Of a stretch of 64,000 bases of DNA, positions 26,429-35,178 are shown one piece after another (position 1 is the stretch's first letter; each line of letters opens with the position of its first letter). Below the pieces are notes generated by a model. It made no database searches and had not been told where the DNA came from. It was given only the letters and a program-made list of their open reading frames with translations. Where the stretch lies: NCBI RefSeq assembly GCF_013694245.2, contig NZ_CP059322.2, positions 1,670,001-1,734,000 on the forward strand. Direction: 5' to 3'. A program made the translations under genes and the position numbers. The DNA is from Micromonospora ferruginea. Lineage in GTDB: Bacteria; Actinomycetota; Actinomycetes; Mycobacteriales; Micromonosporaceae.

Positions 26429-26483
26429 GCCGGCCACGGGAACCCGGTCGACGCGGGCCGGGCCGGTCGCCCACACTGTCGGA

Positions 26484-27032
26484 GTGGAACACCGTGACCT
26501 GGTCCGGGTGAGCAAGCGGATGTCGCTGGCGTTGCGCCACCGTCCCGACCGGTTCGGCCTGACCCTCGACCGGGCCGGCTGGGTGCCGGTCGCCGACCTG
26601 CTCGCCGCGATGCGGATCGGCCGCGCCGACCTGGACGCCGTGGTGGCCGGCAACGACAAGCAGCGCTTCGCGGTCGAGCCCGGCCCGGACGGCGTCGAGC
26701 GGATCCGCGCCAGCCAGGGGCACTCGGTCCCGGTCGACCTCGGGCTGGCCCCGGCCGACCCGCCCGGCCGGCTCTTCCACGGCACCGCCGAGGACGTGCT
26801 GCCCGCCATCCTGGCGCAGGGGCTGCGCCGGGGGCGGCGACACCACGTACACCTGTCGGCGGACGTGCCGACGGCCCGGCGGGTCGGCGCGCGTCGCGGT
26901 GGCGCGGTGGTGGTGCTGGCGGTCGACGCCGTCGCGATGGCAGCGAACGGTCACCTGTTCCACCGGTCCGCGAACGGGGTGTGGCTGACCGACGCGGTGC
27001 CGCCGGCCTACCTGACGGTCAGCACGCCGTGA
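26484..27032 (+). CDS. kptA: RNA 2'-phosphotransferase
   Basis: A 182-residue Tpt1/KptA protein. Conserved blocks are VSKRMSLALRHRPDRFGL, RIRASQGHSV, LFHGTAEDVL, HHVHLSADVPTARRVG and a C-terminal NGVWLTDAVPPAYL. The Arg-His-Arg-Arg set used with NAD+ to remove an RNA 2'-phosphate is present. Most bacteria with this enzyme lack the tRNA-splicing pathway that makes its eukaryotic substrate, so its target is unclear. The GTG start is at 26484, and its last 14 bases overlap the convergent molybdoenzyme gene. Confidence 0.92.
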   Translation: MEHRDLVRVSKRMSLALRHRPDRFGLTLDRAGWVPVADLLAAMRIGRADLDAVVAGNDKQRFAVEPGPDGVERIRASQGHSVPVDLGLAPADPPGRLFHGTAEDVLPAILAQGLRRGRRHHVHLSADVPTARRVGARRGGAVVVLAVDAVAMAANGHLFHRSANGVWLTDAVPPAYLTVSTP

Positions 27033-28290
27033 CCGGGTGCGCCACCACGCCGTCGAAGAGGTACGCGAGGTCGTTCGGCGCGGCCCGGTCGGGTTGACCG
27101 GCGCCGGTGCGGTCGGTGGCGCGGGCGCGCAGCGTGTGCCGGCCGGCGGTCGGCGGGCGCCAACGCGCGGTCCAGCGCTGCCAGGGGCCGCCCCGGTCGG
27201 CGGCGACCAGGTCGGCCGGGCGCCACCCGTCGCCGGTGTCCACCTCGACCCGCTCGATCGGCCCGGTGCCGGACCAGGACCGGCCGCGCAGCAGCAGCTC
27301 CTCGCCGGCCGGCACCCGGGCGTCCCAGGCCAGCTCGAACGCGCTCTTCACCGGCTGCGCGCCGAGCACCGTGCCGTCGACCGGGTGGCTGGGGCCGAAC
27401 AGCCGGTAGAACTGGGTGTTCCAGGGTGAGAACAGGGGCGTGGTGGAGACCTCGACCGGGCCCACCCACTTGATCGAGGAGATGCCGATCCAGCCGGGCA
27501 CCACCACGCGCACCGGGAAGCCGTGGTCGGCGGGCAGCGGCTCGCCGTTCATCTCGTACGCCAGCAGCACGTCGTCGAGCGCCTTGGCGACCGGCAGGGG
27601 CCGGCGGACCCGGCCCAGGTTCACCCCGCCGGTGACGTAGTCCGGATCGAGGCCCTCGGGCATCACGTCGACCGCGTCGTCGCGCAGGCCGGCCCGGCGC
27701 AGCACGGTGCCCAGCGGTACGCCGCGCCAGCGCGCCACGCCGACGCCGCCCAGCCCCCAGGCCACCCCCGGCGTCGGGTCGCCCTGCTGCTCGGCGAAGA
27801 ACCGTCGCCCGTTGCCGGCGCACTCGACGAGCGCGGTGCTCTCCTCGGCCGGCAGCCGGCGCAACTCGTCGAGGGTGAACTCCACCGGCGCGCTGCGGGT
27901 CGGCGCGCCGCGCAGCCCGTCGCCGAACAGGCGCAGCCGCCAGGTGGTCGGGTCCAGGTGCGGGGTGACGGTGTGGTTGCGGACGAAGAAGCGGTCGGTC
28001 GGCACCACGTACCCCTGACCGGCCATCGCCGGCCAGCGCATCTCGGCGTTGGTGCCCAGCGGGCGCAGCAGGTGCGGCGGCAGCGGCTTGGCGATCGGCG
28101 GGTCCACGCCGACCGGGGCGGAGACGACCGCGACCGGCTCGCGCTCGGCCGCGGCGGCGGTGACCGCGGTCATCGCGGCGCCCACCTCCCGGAGGCGGTC
28201 GCGGTCGACACCGGCGCCGCGTGCCGCACCGGCGAGCCACTGCCGGCTCCGCTCGGCGTCGTGGGCGGCTTCGGTGGGGGACAGGCTCAC
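27019..28290 (-). CDS. Sulfite-oxidase-like molybdopterin oxidoreductase
   Basis: A 423-residue protein of the sulfite oxidase family. The Moco domain has RFFVRNHTVTP and the Mo-ligating Cys in LVECAGNGRRFF, then FPVRVVVPGWIGISSIKWV. The C-terminal dimerisation domain runs from about residue 300 (AQPVKSAFELAW). No signal peptide or haem domain is evident, so it may be cytosolic. Sulfite from desulfonation by the nearby ssuD locus would be a natural substrate. A CCTA-N9-TAGG site lies 34 bases upstream of its start. Confidence 0.88.
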   Translation of the reverse strand: MSLSPTEAAHDAERSRQWLAGAARGAGVDRDRLREVGAAMTAVTAAAAEREPVAVVSAPVGVDPPIAKPLPPHLLRPLGTNAEMRWPAMAGQGYVVPTDRFFVRNHTVTPHLDPTTWRLRLFGDGLRGAPTRSAPVEFTLDELRRLPAEESTALVECAGNGRRFFAEQQGDPTPGVAWGLGGVGVARWRGVPLGTVLRRAGLRDDAVDVMPEGLDPDYVTGGVNLGRVRRPLPVAKALDDVLLAYEMNGEPLPADHGFPVRVVVPGWIGISSIKWVGPVEVSTTPLFSPWNTQFYRLFGPSHPVDGTVLGAQPVKSAFELAWDARVPAGEELLLRGRSWSGTGPIERVEVDTGDGWRPADLVAADRGGPWQRWTARWRPPTAGRHTLRARATDRTGAGQPDRAAPNDLAYLFDGVVAHPVTAC

Positions 28291-28323
28291 GGGTGACCTC
28301 CGGTGCTCGGCGACGCTGCCATT

Positions 28324-28340
28324 CCTATTACATCAGTAGG
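28324..28340. promoter_or_regulatory. CCTA-N9-TAGG operator upstream of the sulfite oxidase gene
   Basis: TTCCTA and TAGGAA form a 6-bp inverted repeat with a nine-base spacer in the divergent promoter region. The same CCTA-N9-TAGG arrangement occurs at 35088-35104 between the ssu operon and ssuD, suggesting one sulfur-responsive regulator. The regulator itself is not in the window. Confidence 0.5.
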
Positions 28341-28417
28341 AAAGGCGGGCTCGCCATGCGGTGCATACCCCTGGCAGGGTGTGGTTGGCGCGGGCCGGGC
28401 TCGCCATACTTCGAGTC

Positions 28418-29305
28418 ATGAACGCGAGAGGACCGCTCGGCGAATTCCTCCAGGCCCGGCGCTCCCAGCTACGGCCGGAGGACACCGGCGTGGCGACGTA
28501 CGGTGAACGGCGCCGGGTGCGCGGGCTGCGCCGGGAGGAACTGGCCCTGCTGGCCGGGGTGAGTGTGTCGTACTACTCCCGGCTGGAGCAGGGGCAGGCC
28601 GTGAACGCCTCACCCGAGGTGCTCGACGCGCTCGCCCGGGCACTGCGGCTCGACGACGCGGAGCGCCGCCACCTGGGCGAGCTGGTGGCCGGGACCCGCC
28701 GCCGGCCCGCCGTACGCCGCCCGGCCGCGGAGCGGGCGAGTCCGGCGGTCCGCCAGCTCGTCGCGACGCTCGGTGACGTGCCCGTGGTGGTGCTCGGTCG
28801 CCGCGCGGACGTGCTGGCGTGGAACACCGCGGGTCATGCCCTGTTCGCCGGTCACCTGCCTCCGGAGATCCCGGAGCGACCGGGCCAGGGCCCGAACATG
28901 GCACGGCTGGTGTTCCTGGACGCGCACACCCGCGACCTGTACGCGGACTGGCCCACCAAGGCCCGCGCGGTGGTGGCGACGCTGCGAATGGCGTCCGGGC
29001 AGGATCCGGACGACCCGCTGACGGCCGCGTTGGTCGGCGAGTTGACGGTGCGGAGCCCGGAGTTCGCTGCCATGTGGGCCGACCACCGGGTGAAGGCCGG
29101 CGGCGACACGGTCCACCGGATGCGTCACCCGCTGGTCGGCACGATGGACGTGACGCAGCAGACCCTGCGTACCGAGGACGGTCAGACCGTCGTCGTCGCC
29201 ACCACCGAACCCGGTTCGGCCTCGCACGCGGCGATGACGTTGCTCGTGCATGGGGCCGTCACCACCCGTGCCGGCGCTCCGCAGCCGCCTGCCATGCGCG
29301 CATAG
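28418..29305 (+). CDS. Helix-turn-helix regulator with MmyB-like ligand domain
   Basis: A 295-residue XRE-type regulator. The HTH covers residues 10-70 (RRRVRGLRREELALLAGVSVSYYSRLEQGQ), followed by the MmyB/PAS-like ligand-binding domain (VVVLGRRADVLAWNTAGHALF). Such actinobacterial regulators typically control a neighbouring single-enzyme gene; the exported protein at 29393 is a candidate. ATG 28418 begins the conserved domain. Confidence 0.88.
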   Translation: MNARGPLGEFLQARRSQLRPEDTGVATYGERRRVRGLRREELALLAGVSVSYYSRLEQGQAVNASPEVLDALARALRLDDAERRHLGELVAGTRRRPAVRRPAAERASPAVRQLVATLGDVPVVVLGRRADVLAWNTAGHALFAGHLPPEIPERPGQGPNMARLVFLDAHTRDLYADWPTKARAVVATLRMASGQDPDDPLTAALVGELTVRSPEFAAMWADHRVKAGGDTVHRMRHPLVGTMDVTQQTLRTEDGQTVVVATTEPGSASHAAMTLLVHGAVTTRAGAPQPPAMRA

Positions 29306-29392
29306 CGCCATCCCAACGCTCGACGCGAGGTGCTCCGAAAGGAGCGCCGGATCCGTCGCGCCCATCAACAGGAATCTGATCAGGAGACAAGA

Positions 29393-30397
29393 ATGCGCAA
29401 GAGAATGACGACCCTCGCCGTCGCGCTCGCCGCGGCGGGGATGGGCGTGGTGACCGTCGCCCCGTCGAGCGGGGCGCCGGCCGCACCCGGACGGGCCCCG
29501 ACCATGGGGGCGGCCCGACCGTCCGCCTCGCCGGTGCCGTCGCGGATCGCGGTCCACTTCGACCTGACCGAGGGGCAGATGCCGGAGAACGTCGCCCTCG
29601 ACCCGGACGGCACGGCCTACGTCACGTTCGCGGCCTCCCGACAGGTCGCCGCGGTCACCCCGTCCGGCGGGACGCGGATCCTGGCCACGCTGCCGGCCCC
29701 GGCCGACGGCGGCGTCCACACGCCGGTGCTCGCATTCGCGCTGACCACCGGCATCGTCCGGATGACCGACGGCACCCTCTATTTCCTGTACGCCAGCGGC
29801 GACGCCGCCTCCACCGGGCTGTACCGGCTACGCCCCGGCGGGACCCCGCAGCGCATCGCGGCCCTGCCGGCCGCCGGACTTCCCAACGGCCTGGCGTTCG
29901 ACGCGGCGGCGCGGAGGTTCTACCTCACCGACTCGGTGCTCGGCACGATCTCGACCGTCCCCCTGCACGGCGGCCGGGTCGAGGTCTGGTCGGCGGCCCC
30001 GGAACTTGCCGCGACAGGTTTCCTCGGCGCCAACGGCATCAAGGTGCGCGACGGCGCGGTGTGGGCGACCAACCTCGACCAGGGCACGCTGCTGCGTGTC
30101 CCGGTGCGGCACGGCCGGCCCGGGCCCGTCCGGGTGGCGGCCACCGGTCTGGTCGGCATCGACGACTTCACGTTCGTCGGCGCCGGTGAGCACCAGGTCA
30201 TCGCCGCCCTGGACGGGCCGAACACGGTGGTGGGCATCGACGCGTCCGGTCGCTCCCGGACGCTGCTGACCGCCGCCGACGGGCTGCAGAACCCGACCTC
30301 GGTGGCCGTGCGCGGCCGCACCCTCTACGTGCTCAGTGCCGCGTACACCACGGGCGTCGACCCCAATCTGACGCTGGCCAGCCTGCCGGCCCGTTGA
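29393..30397 (+). CDS. Secreted SMP-30/NHL-like beta-propeller protein
   Basis: A 334-residue exported protein. A signal peptide spans about residues 1-28. The rest is a six-bladed beta-propeller of the SMP-30/gluconolactonase-like group: ENVALDPDGTAYVTF, LPNGLAFDAAARRFYLTDS, NGIKVRDGAVWATNLDQGT and NPTSVAVRGRTLYVLSAAY mark successive blades. Whether it is a lactonase or a binding protein cannot be told; the metal-site residues are not certain. AGGAG precedes ATG 29393. Confidence 0.8.
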   Translation: MRKRMTTLAVALAAAGMGVVTVAPSSGAPAAPGRAPTMGAARPSASPVPSRIAVHFDLTEGQMPENVALDPDGTAYVTFAASRQVAAVTPSGGTRILATLPAPADGGVHTPVLAFALTTGIVRMTDGTLYFLYASGDAASTGLYRLRPGGTPQRIAALPAAGLPNGLAFDAAARRFYLTDSVLGTISTVPLHGGRVEVWSAAPELAATGFLGANGIKVRDGAVWATNLDQGTLLRVPVRHGRPGPVRVAATGLVGIDDFTFVGAGEHQVIAALDGPNTVVGIDASGRSRTLLTAADGLQNPTSVAVRGRTLYVLSAAYTTGVDPNLTLASLPAR

Positions 30398-30480
30398 CCC
30401 GGCCCCTCTCGGATCGCCCGCCGCCGTCGGATGACGGTGACGGGCGATCCGAACACCACGGGAGCGGCCTTGCCGACGCC

Positions 30481-31128
30481 TCAGGTGGCGCCGAGCAGCG
30501 TCACCACGCCGGCCGCCACCAGCACGCCGGCCCAGAGCCGGTCCACGTTGAACCAGGCCCGGCGCAGCACCCCGACGCCGAGCACCTCGTACACCAGCAG
30601 CGCCACGACCAGCGCGACGCCGAGCATGGCGGCGGTGTGCACGGCCGCCGCGGCCAACCCGGTCAGCGCGCCGGCGGGCGCGGCGGCCAAGTGCCCGGCG
30701 TGCGGCCCGCCGCCGACCGCCGGCTCGGCGAGCAGCACCGGCAGCAGCATCAGGCCCGCGCCGTGCGCCGCCGACATCAGGAACGACCAGGCGGTGAGCT
30801 GGGCCGCCGACAGTCGCATCCCGGCCCAGCGGAAGTGCCGCTCGGACAGCAGCCGCCACAGCCCGAACCCGACCAGCACCAGCCCGCCGGTCACCGCAAC
30901 CACGGTGCCGGCGGTCGCCGAGCGGGTCGCGCTGACCAGCGCAGCGACCACCGCCACCGAGGCCAGGTGGCCGGCCGCGATCGGCGGCAGCGCGGCCAGG
31001 AGCGCCGCCCGGCGGCGCTCCTGCAGCCCTCGGGCCACCGCGAACAGCCAGCCCATCGCCGGGTTCAGGCCGTGGAACGCGCCGAGGCCGGCCAGCGCCG
31101 CCCAGGTCGCACCGGTCACGGGAAGCAA
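30481..31128 (-). CDS. Polytopic membrane protein linked to methanethiol oxidase
   Basis: A 215-residue protein with about six membrane helices and a FHGLNPAMGWLFAVARGLQERRR loop near the N-terminus, recalling HupE/NiCoT or sulfite-exporter-like transporters. Its start overlaps the methanethiol oxidase gene by 13 bases, so the two are co-translated. It may export a reaction product or take up the metal cofactor of that enzyme. Both are inferences; the family has no function I can assign. Confidence 0.7.
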   Translation of the reverse strand: MLPVTGATWAALAGLGAFHGLNPAMGWLFAVARGLQERRRAALLAALPPIAAGHLASVAVVAALVSATRSATAGTVVAVTGGLVLVGFGLWRLLSERHFRWAGMRLSAAQLTAWSFLMSAAHGAGLMLLPVLLAEPAVGGGPHAGHLAAAPAGALTGLAAAAVHTAAMLGVALVVALLVYEVLGVGVLRRAWFNVDRLWAGVLVAAGVVTLLGAT

Positions 31129-32522
31129 TACGAGTCGGACGAGGCGTCGCCGCCCTGCAACCGGGTCTGGTGCACCCGCCGGCCGCGGAACTCGTCGCCG
31201 CGCGGGAAGAAGCGCGGGTCCGGGACGAGGCCGCCGTGCTCCGGGTCGACGTCGAGCTTCGCCACCCAGGCGCCCACCCCGTCGGGATAGAACTGGTCGT
31301 CCCAGGCGCCGTAGAGCGAGTTGCTGACGTAGACGCGGCGGCCGTCGCGGCTGATCTCCACCATCTGCGGGCCGCCGGCGAGCGGCTCGTCGGGGAACGC
31401 CGGGTGCGGGGTGCGGTGCACGATGCCGCCGAGGCGCACCGAGCCGACCCGGACCGGGTGGAACGGGTCACTGACGTCGTAGCGGATCAGTTCGCCGGTG
31501 CCCCAGCAGGAGACGTGCAGGAACCGGTCGTCCACCGACAGGTCGATGTCGGTGACCAGTGGCGGCACCGCGCCGAACGGCTTGAGCAGCTCCGGCAGGT
31601 CGGCCGGGTCCGCCGGCTCGGCCGGGATGTCGATCACCTTGGTCACCGCCCAGGCGTCGCCGTCGCGGTGCCACAGCCACACCGAGGCGGACAGGTCCTC
31701 GACGCTGATCACCACGCCGACGAAGCCGTACGACTTCGTCGGGTCGTGCGCGGGGCGCAGCTCCAGCGCCATCTGGTGCTGGTCGCCGAGGTCGACGCGC
31801 TGCACGTGCCGGCGCTTCGCCAGATCCCAGAAGTGGATCGCGTGCCCGTAGCGGCGGCCCAGCAGCAGCTCGCCGACGATGCCGTCCTCGATCATCGAGG
31901 GTGTGCCCCACTCGCTGGTGACCAGCACGTCCTGCGTGTAGTGCCACCAGAAGTCGTACGCCAGGAACTGCGGTCCCCGGTCGGCCTCCCACGCCCCGCG
32001 TACCTCGAAGGTGGTGTGGTCGAGCACGGCGATGCCGCCGGGGCCCTCCTGGCCGTCGGCGCCGCCGAGCGCGGAGACGTAGATGCCGTCCGGCCCGCAG
32101 TGCACGGTGTGCGGGCGGGAGTAGCCGGCCCGCTTGCCCAACTCCTCCGGGCCGATCACCTTGACCAGTTCGGGGCGGCGCGGGTCGGTCTTGGTGTCCA
32201 GCACGTGGATCCGGGACGAGCGCAGCCCGGGCACGATCAGGTAGCGGCGTTCCACGTGCGGGTGCGGCGCGGTCGGGCAGAGCGCGCTGCTGCACGCGTT
32301 CCACCCGAAGTGGTGCACCTCGTCGCCGGTGTGCGGCAGCTCGGTCCAGCCCACCACCCGGCCGTACTCCTCGGAGTCCGGGTCGGTGTCCAGCACCGCG
32401 ATGGCGTCCGGTTGCTGCCCGGCGCGGTCGAACGCGGCCACGTAGGCCGGCTTCTCGGCCGGTGCGGCGGCGGCCGACGCGGGGGAGGGATAGAAGGACG
32501 GGTCGGGGGTCCAGCGGGTCAT
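31116..32522 (-). CDS. Methanethiol oxidase / selenium-binding protein (SBP56 family)
   Basis: A 468-residue SBP56 protein. It has the hallmark Cys-containing segment EVHHFGWNACSSALCP, and HTVHCGPDGIYVSALGG, EWGTPSMIEDGI and HFWDLAKRRHVQ blade motifs. Characterised relatives (bacterial MtoX and human SELENBP1) oxidise methanethiol to formaldehyde, hydrogen sulfide and hydrogen peroxide and use copper. No obvious signal peptide is seen, unlike periplasmic MtoX. It lies in the ssuA-C-B operon, 15 bases after ssuB, suggesting it handles a methylated sulfur product of sulfonate or sulfone use. Confidence 0.88.
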   Translation of the reverse strand: MTRWTPDPSFYPSPASAAAAPAEKPAYVAAFDRAGQQPDAIAVLDTDPDSEEYGRVVGWTELPHTGDEVHHFGWNACSSALCPTAPHPHVERRYLIVPGLRSSRIHVLDTKTDPRRPELVKVIGPEELGKRAGYSRPHTVHCGPDGIYVSALGGADGQEGPGGIAVLDHTTFEVRGAWEADRGPQFLAYDFWWHYTQDVLVTSEWGTPSMIEDGIVGELLLGRRYGHAIHFWDLAKRRHVQRVDLGDQHQMALELRPAHDPTKSYGFVGVVISVEDLSASVWLWHRDGDAWAVTKVIDIPAEPADPADLPELLKPFGAVPPLVTDIDLSVDDRFLHVSCWGTGELIRYDVSDPFHPVRVGSVRLGGIVHRTPHPAFPDEPLAGGPQMVEISRDGRRVYVSNSLYGAWDDQFYPDGVGAWVAKLDVDPEHGGLVPDPRFFPRGDEFRGRRVHQTRLQGGDASSDSYCFP

Positions 32523-32537
32523 CGGGTCTCCCTGGGT

Positions 32538-33263
32538 TCAGGCGGTGGGCACGCCGAGGCGGTCGAGCAGCCGGCGGCGCAGCGCGCCGAAGGCCGGCTC
32601 GTCGGGGCTGCGGGTCGGGCCGAGGTGGACCGGGATCTCCTCCGCGATGATGCCGCCGTCGAGCAGCAGGACGCGGTCGGCGAGCAGCAGCGCCTCCTCC
32701 ACGTCGTGGGTGACCAGCAGCGCGGCGAAGCCGTGCTGGGTGCGCAGCCGACGCAGCAGCCCCTGCATGCGCAGCCGGGTCAGCGCGTCCAGCGCGCCGA
32801 ACGGCTCGTCCAGGAGCAGCAGATCCGGCTCGCGGACCAGCGCCCGGGCCACCGCGACCCGCTGCGCCTGCCCGCCGGAGAGTTCCGCGGGCCAGGCCCG
32901 GCCCCGGTCGGCGAGCCCCACCTCGGCCAGCGCGCGGGCGACCCGGGCGCTGACGTCCGGGCCGCCGAGACCGAGCGCGACGTTGTCGGCCGCCCGCTTC
33001 CACGGCAGCAGCCGGTGTTCCTGGAACACCACCGCGGCGGTGCCGTGCACCGTCCAGGCGCCGTCGGCGGCGTCGTCCAGCCCGGCGAGCACGCGCAGCA
33101 GCGTGCTCTTGCCGGAGCCGCTGCCGCCGAGCAACGCCACCGTCTCCCCGGCGGCGACGGTCAGGTCCACGCCGGCCAGCACCTCGGTGGGGCCGAAGGA
33201 CCGGGTCACCGCGCGGGCGGTGAGCACCGGCGTGGTCAGGTCGCGCGCAGCCCGCGTCGCCAT
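32538..33263 (-). CDS. ssuB: Sulfonate/nitrate ABC importer ATPase
   Basis: A 241-residue ATPase of the SsuB/TauB/NrtD group. Walker A is [17 protein letters not shown], signature LSGGQAQRVAVARALV, Walker B LLLLDEPFGALDALTRLRMQ, and switch LVTHDVEEALLLADRV. Its start overlaps the ssuC end by 28 bases. It powers uptake of alkanesulfonates with SsuA and SsuC. Confidence 0.92.
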   Translation of the reverse strand: MATRAARDLTTPVLTARAVTRSFGPTEVLAGVDLTVAAGETVALLGGSGSGKSTLLRVLAGLDDAADGAWTVHGTAAVVFQEHRLLPWKRAADNVALGLGGPDVSARVARALAEVGLADRGRAWPAELSGGQAQRVAVARALVREPDLLLLDEPFGALDALTRLRMQGLLRRLRTQHGFAALLVTHDVEEALLLADRVLLLDGGIIAEEIPVHLGPTRSPDEPAFGALRRRLLDRLGVPTA

Positions 33264-34069
33264 GTCAGCGTCCTCCTCTCCGCGTACCGCAGGGCCAGGT
33301 CGGAGGCGAGTCCCAGCAGCGCGTAGATGACCAGGCCGAGCACCACCACGTCGGTCTGGCTGAACTCGCGCGCCTCCATCATCAGGAAGCCGACGCCGGT
33401 CTGGGCGTTGACCTGCTCGCCGACGACCAGGCTGAGCCAGGCCGCGCCGATGGCCAGCCGTAGCCCGAGGAAGAGGGCGGGCAGCGCGCCGGGCAGCACC
33501 ACGTGCCGCAGCCGCGCGCCCGGGCCGAGGCCGCAGGTGCGGGCCGCCTCCACCAGCCGCTCGTCGATGTCGCGGATGCCGGCGTACAGGTTGAAGTAGA
33601 TCGGGAAGAACGCGCCGAGCGCGACCAGGGTGACCTTCAGCGACTCGCCGATGCCGACCCAGATGATGAGCAGCGGGACCAGGCCCAGGTGCGGCAGCAT
33701 CCGGGCCGCCTGCACCGGTGGGTCGACCAGGTCGTCGCCGAGGCGCAGCAGCCCGGCGGCGGCGCCGAGCGCCAGCGCCAGGCCGCCGCCGATGAGCAGG
33801 CCGAGCGCCGCGCGGGTGAGCGAGTCGAGCAGGTGGACGCCGAGCGTGCCGTCGCGGGCCAGCCGCCAGCCGGTGGCGAGCACCGTGCTCGGCGCCGGCA
33901 ACTTCTCCGGCGAGAGCAGACCGGCCCGCGCGGCGGCCTCCCAGGCCAGCACCAGTGCCACCGGGCTGACCACCCGCCGCCACCGCCAGGCGGTCGCGGC
34001 CCGCGGTCGTCGCGGCGCCGGCCGGGGTACGACCGGCGCCGGCGCCTCGGCCAGCGCCGGGCCGCTCAC
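33236..34069 (-). CDS. ssuC: Sulfonate ABC importer permease
   Basis: A 277-residue permease with six helices. The EAA loop is LVEAARTCGLGPGARLRHVVLPGALP, and IIWVGIGESLKVTLVALGAFFPIYFN is typical of SsuC/TauC/NrtB. The GTG at 34069 overlaps the stop of ssuA. The N-terminus is Pro/Arg-rich and cytosolic. Confidence 0.92.
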   Translation of the reverse strand: MSGPALAEAPAPVVPRPAPRRPRAATAWRWRRVVSPVALVLAWEAAARAGLLSPEKLPAPSTVLATGWRLARDGTLGVHLLDSLTRAALGLLIGGGLALALGAAAGLLRLGDDLVDPPVQAARMLPHLGLVPLLIIWVGIGESLKVTLVALGAFFPIYFNLYAGIRDIDERLVEAARTCGLGPGARLRHVVLPGALPALFLGLRLAIGAAWLSLVVGEQVNAQTGVGFLMMEAREFSQTDVVVLGLVIYALLGLASDLALRYAERRTLTWRRGLRAT

Positions 34070-35037
34070 CGGAACGCCTCGCCGAACCGGCCGTCCACCC
34101 GACCGGCGATGTCCACCGGCCCGGGGACCAGCTTCAACTCCACGAAGCTGTCCGCGATGGCCTGCAACTCCGTGCCGATCTCCGGGGTGACCGGGGCAAG
34201 TGGCTTGGCGCTGCGGGCCAGCGCCCGGGTGGTCACGTCCAGCGGGATCTTCAGCTCCGGGGCGAGGACAGCGGCCCGCTCGTCCGGGTGGGCGATGCCC
34301 CAGTCGGTGGTCTGCCGGTAGGTGTCCAGGAAGGCGCGTACGTGGTCGGTCCGGTTCTTCACCGCGTCCGGCGCGGCCAGCACGTACTCGCGGTTGCCGG
34401 CCAGGCCGGTGGCGTCGGCGAGTACCCGCACGTCGGGCCGCTCGGCAAGCGCGAAGTAGGGATCCCAGATGATCCACGCGTCGACCTGCCCGTTGTCGAA
34501 CGCGGGCCGCCCCTCGGCCGGCTTGAGGTACTTGACGTTGACGTCGGCCAGCGTCATCTTGTTGGCCTCCAGCAGCTTCACCAGCAGCCAGTGCACGTTG
34601 GAGCCCTTGTTCAGCGCGACCGTCTTCCCGCGCAGGTCGGCGAAGCTGCGGTACGGGCTGTCCGCCTTCACCAGCACCGCCTCGCCCTGCGGGATGGGCT
34701 CGGAGGTGCCGATCACGGAGAACGGAATCTTCCCGGCGGCGGCGAAGACGGGTGGCGCCTCCCCGGTCTGCCCGATGTCGATGGAGCCGGCCTTGAGCGC
34801 CTCGGTCAGCGCCGGGCCGCTCTCGAACAGCGACCAGGTGACGTTCTTCGCGGCGCCACGCGCCTTGACCAGGCTGAGGCCGCCGAAGCGTTGGTAGCCG
34901 ACCCGCAGCGGGGCGTCGTCGCCGCGGGCGCCGGCCGGCTCGCCGCCGCAGGCCGCCAGCGTGGTGGCGGCGAGCAGCGCGAGCGCGGCGAGCAACGCGC
35001 TCACCCGGCGGCGGCGGGGTCTCGACGGGGTACGCAT
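34066..35037 (-). CDS. ssuA: Alkanesulfonate-binding lipoprotein
   Basis: A 323-residue solute-binding protein. A basic n-region and lipobox ATTLAACGG make it a lipoprotein. The core has LRVGYQRFGGLSLVKARG, SIDIGQTGEAPPVFAAAG, GKTVALNKGSNVHWLLVKLLE and VDAWIIWDPYFALAE, all matching SsuA. GAGGAG precedes the ATG. First gene of a five-gene operon: ssuA, ssuC, ssuB, methanethiol oxidase, membrane protein. Confidence 0.93.
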   Translation of the reverse strand: MRTPSRPRRRRVSALLAALALLAATTLAACGGEPAGARGDDAPLRVGYQRFGGLSLVKARGAAKNVTWSLFESGPALTEALKAGSIDIGQTGEAPPVFAAAGKIPFSVIGTSEPIPQGEAVLVKADSPYRSFADLRGKTVALNKGSNVHWLLVKLLEANKMTLADVNVKYLKPAEGRPAFDNGQVDAWIIWDPYFALAERPDVRVLADATGLAGNREYVLAAPDAVKNRTDHVRAFLDTYRQTTDWGIAHPDERAAVLAPELKIPLDVTTRALARSAKPLAPVTPEIGTELQAIADSFVELKLVPGPVDIAGRVDGRFGEAFR

Positions 35038-35087
35038 GGCGACTCCTCGGGGAGGGGGATGACCCGGCCATCGGCGGGCGTCAGCAA

Positions 35088-35104
35088 CCTACCAACCCGA
35101 TAGG
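35088..35104. promoter_or_regulatory. CCTA-N9-TAGG operator between ssuA and ssuD
   Basis: CCTA and TAGG flank nine bases in the 141-base divergent region, 51 bases from ssuA and 75 from ssuD. Its half-sites and spacing equal those at 28324-28340 by the sulfite oxidase gene, so both may answer to sulfur supply. Confidence 0.5.
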
Positions 35105-35178
35105 ATTTATGGGTAGTCTGTCGGCGCGGTCGTCCCACCCCTCAGGAGATGCCCGCCCGATCCCCGCCGGAGGCCACC

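Noticed and set aside
31170..33326. 718-codon plus-strand frame across the methanethiol oxidase and ssuB genes
   Set aside because: It spans two recognisable minus-strand genes and gives a low-complexity product.
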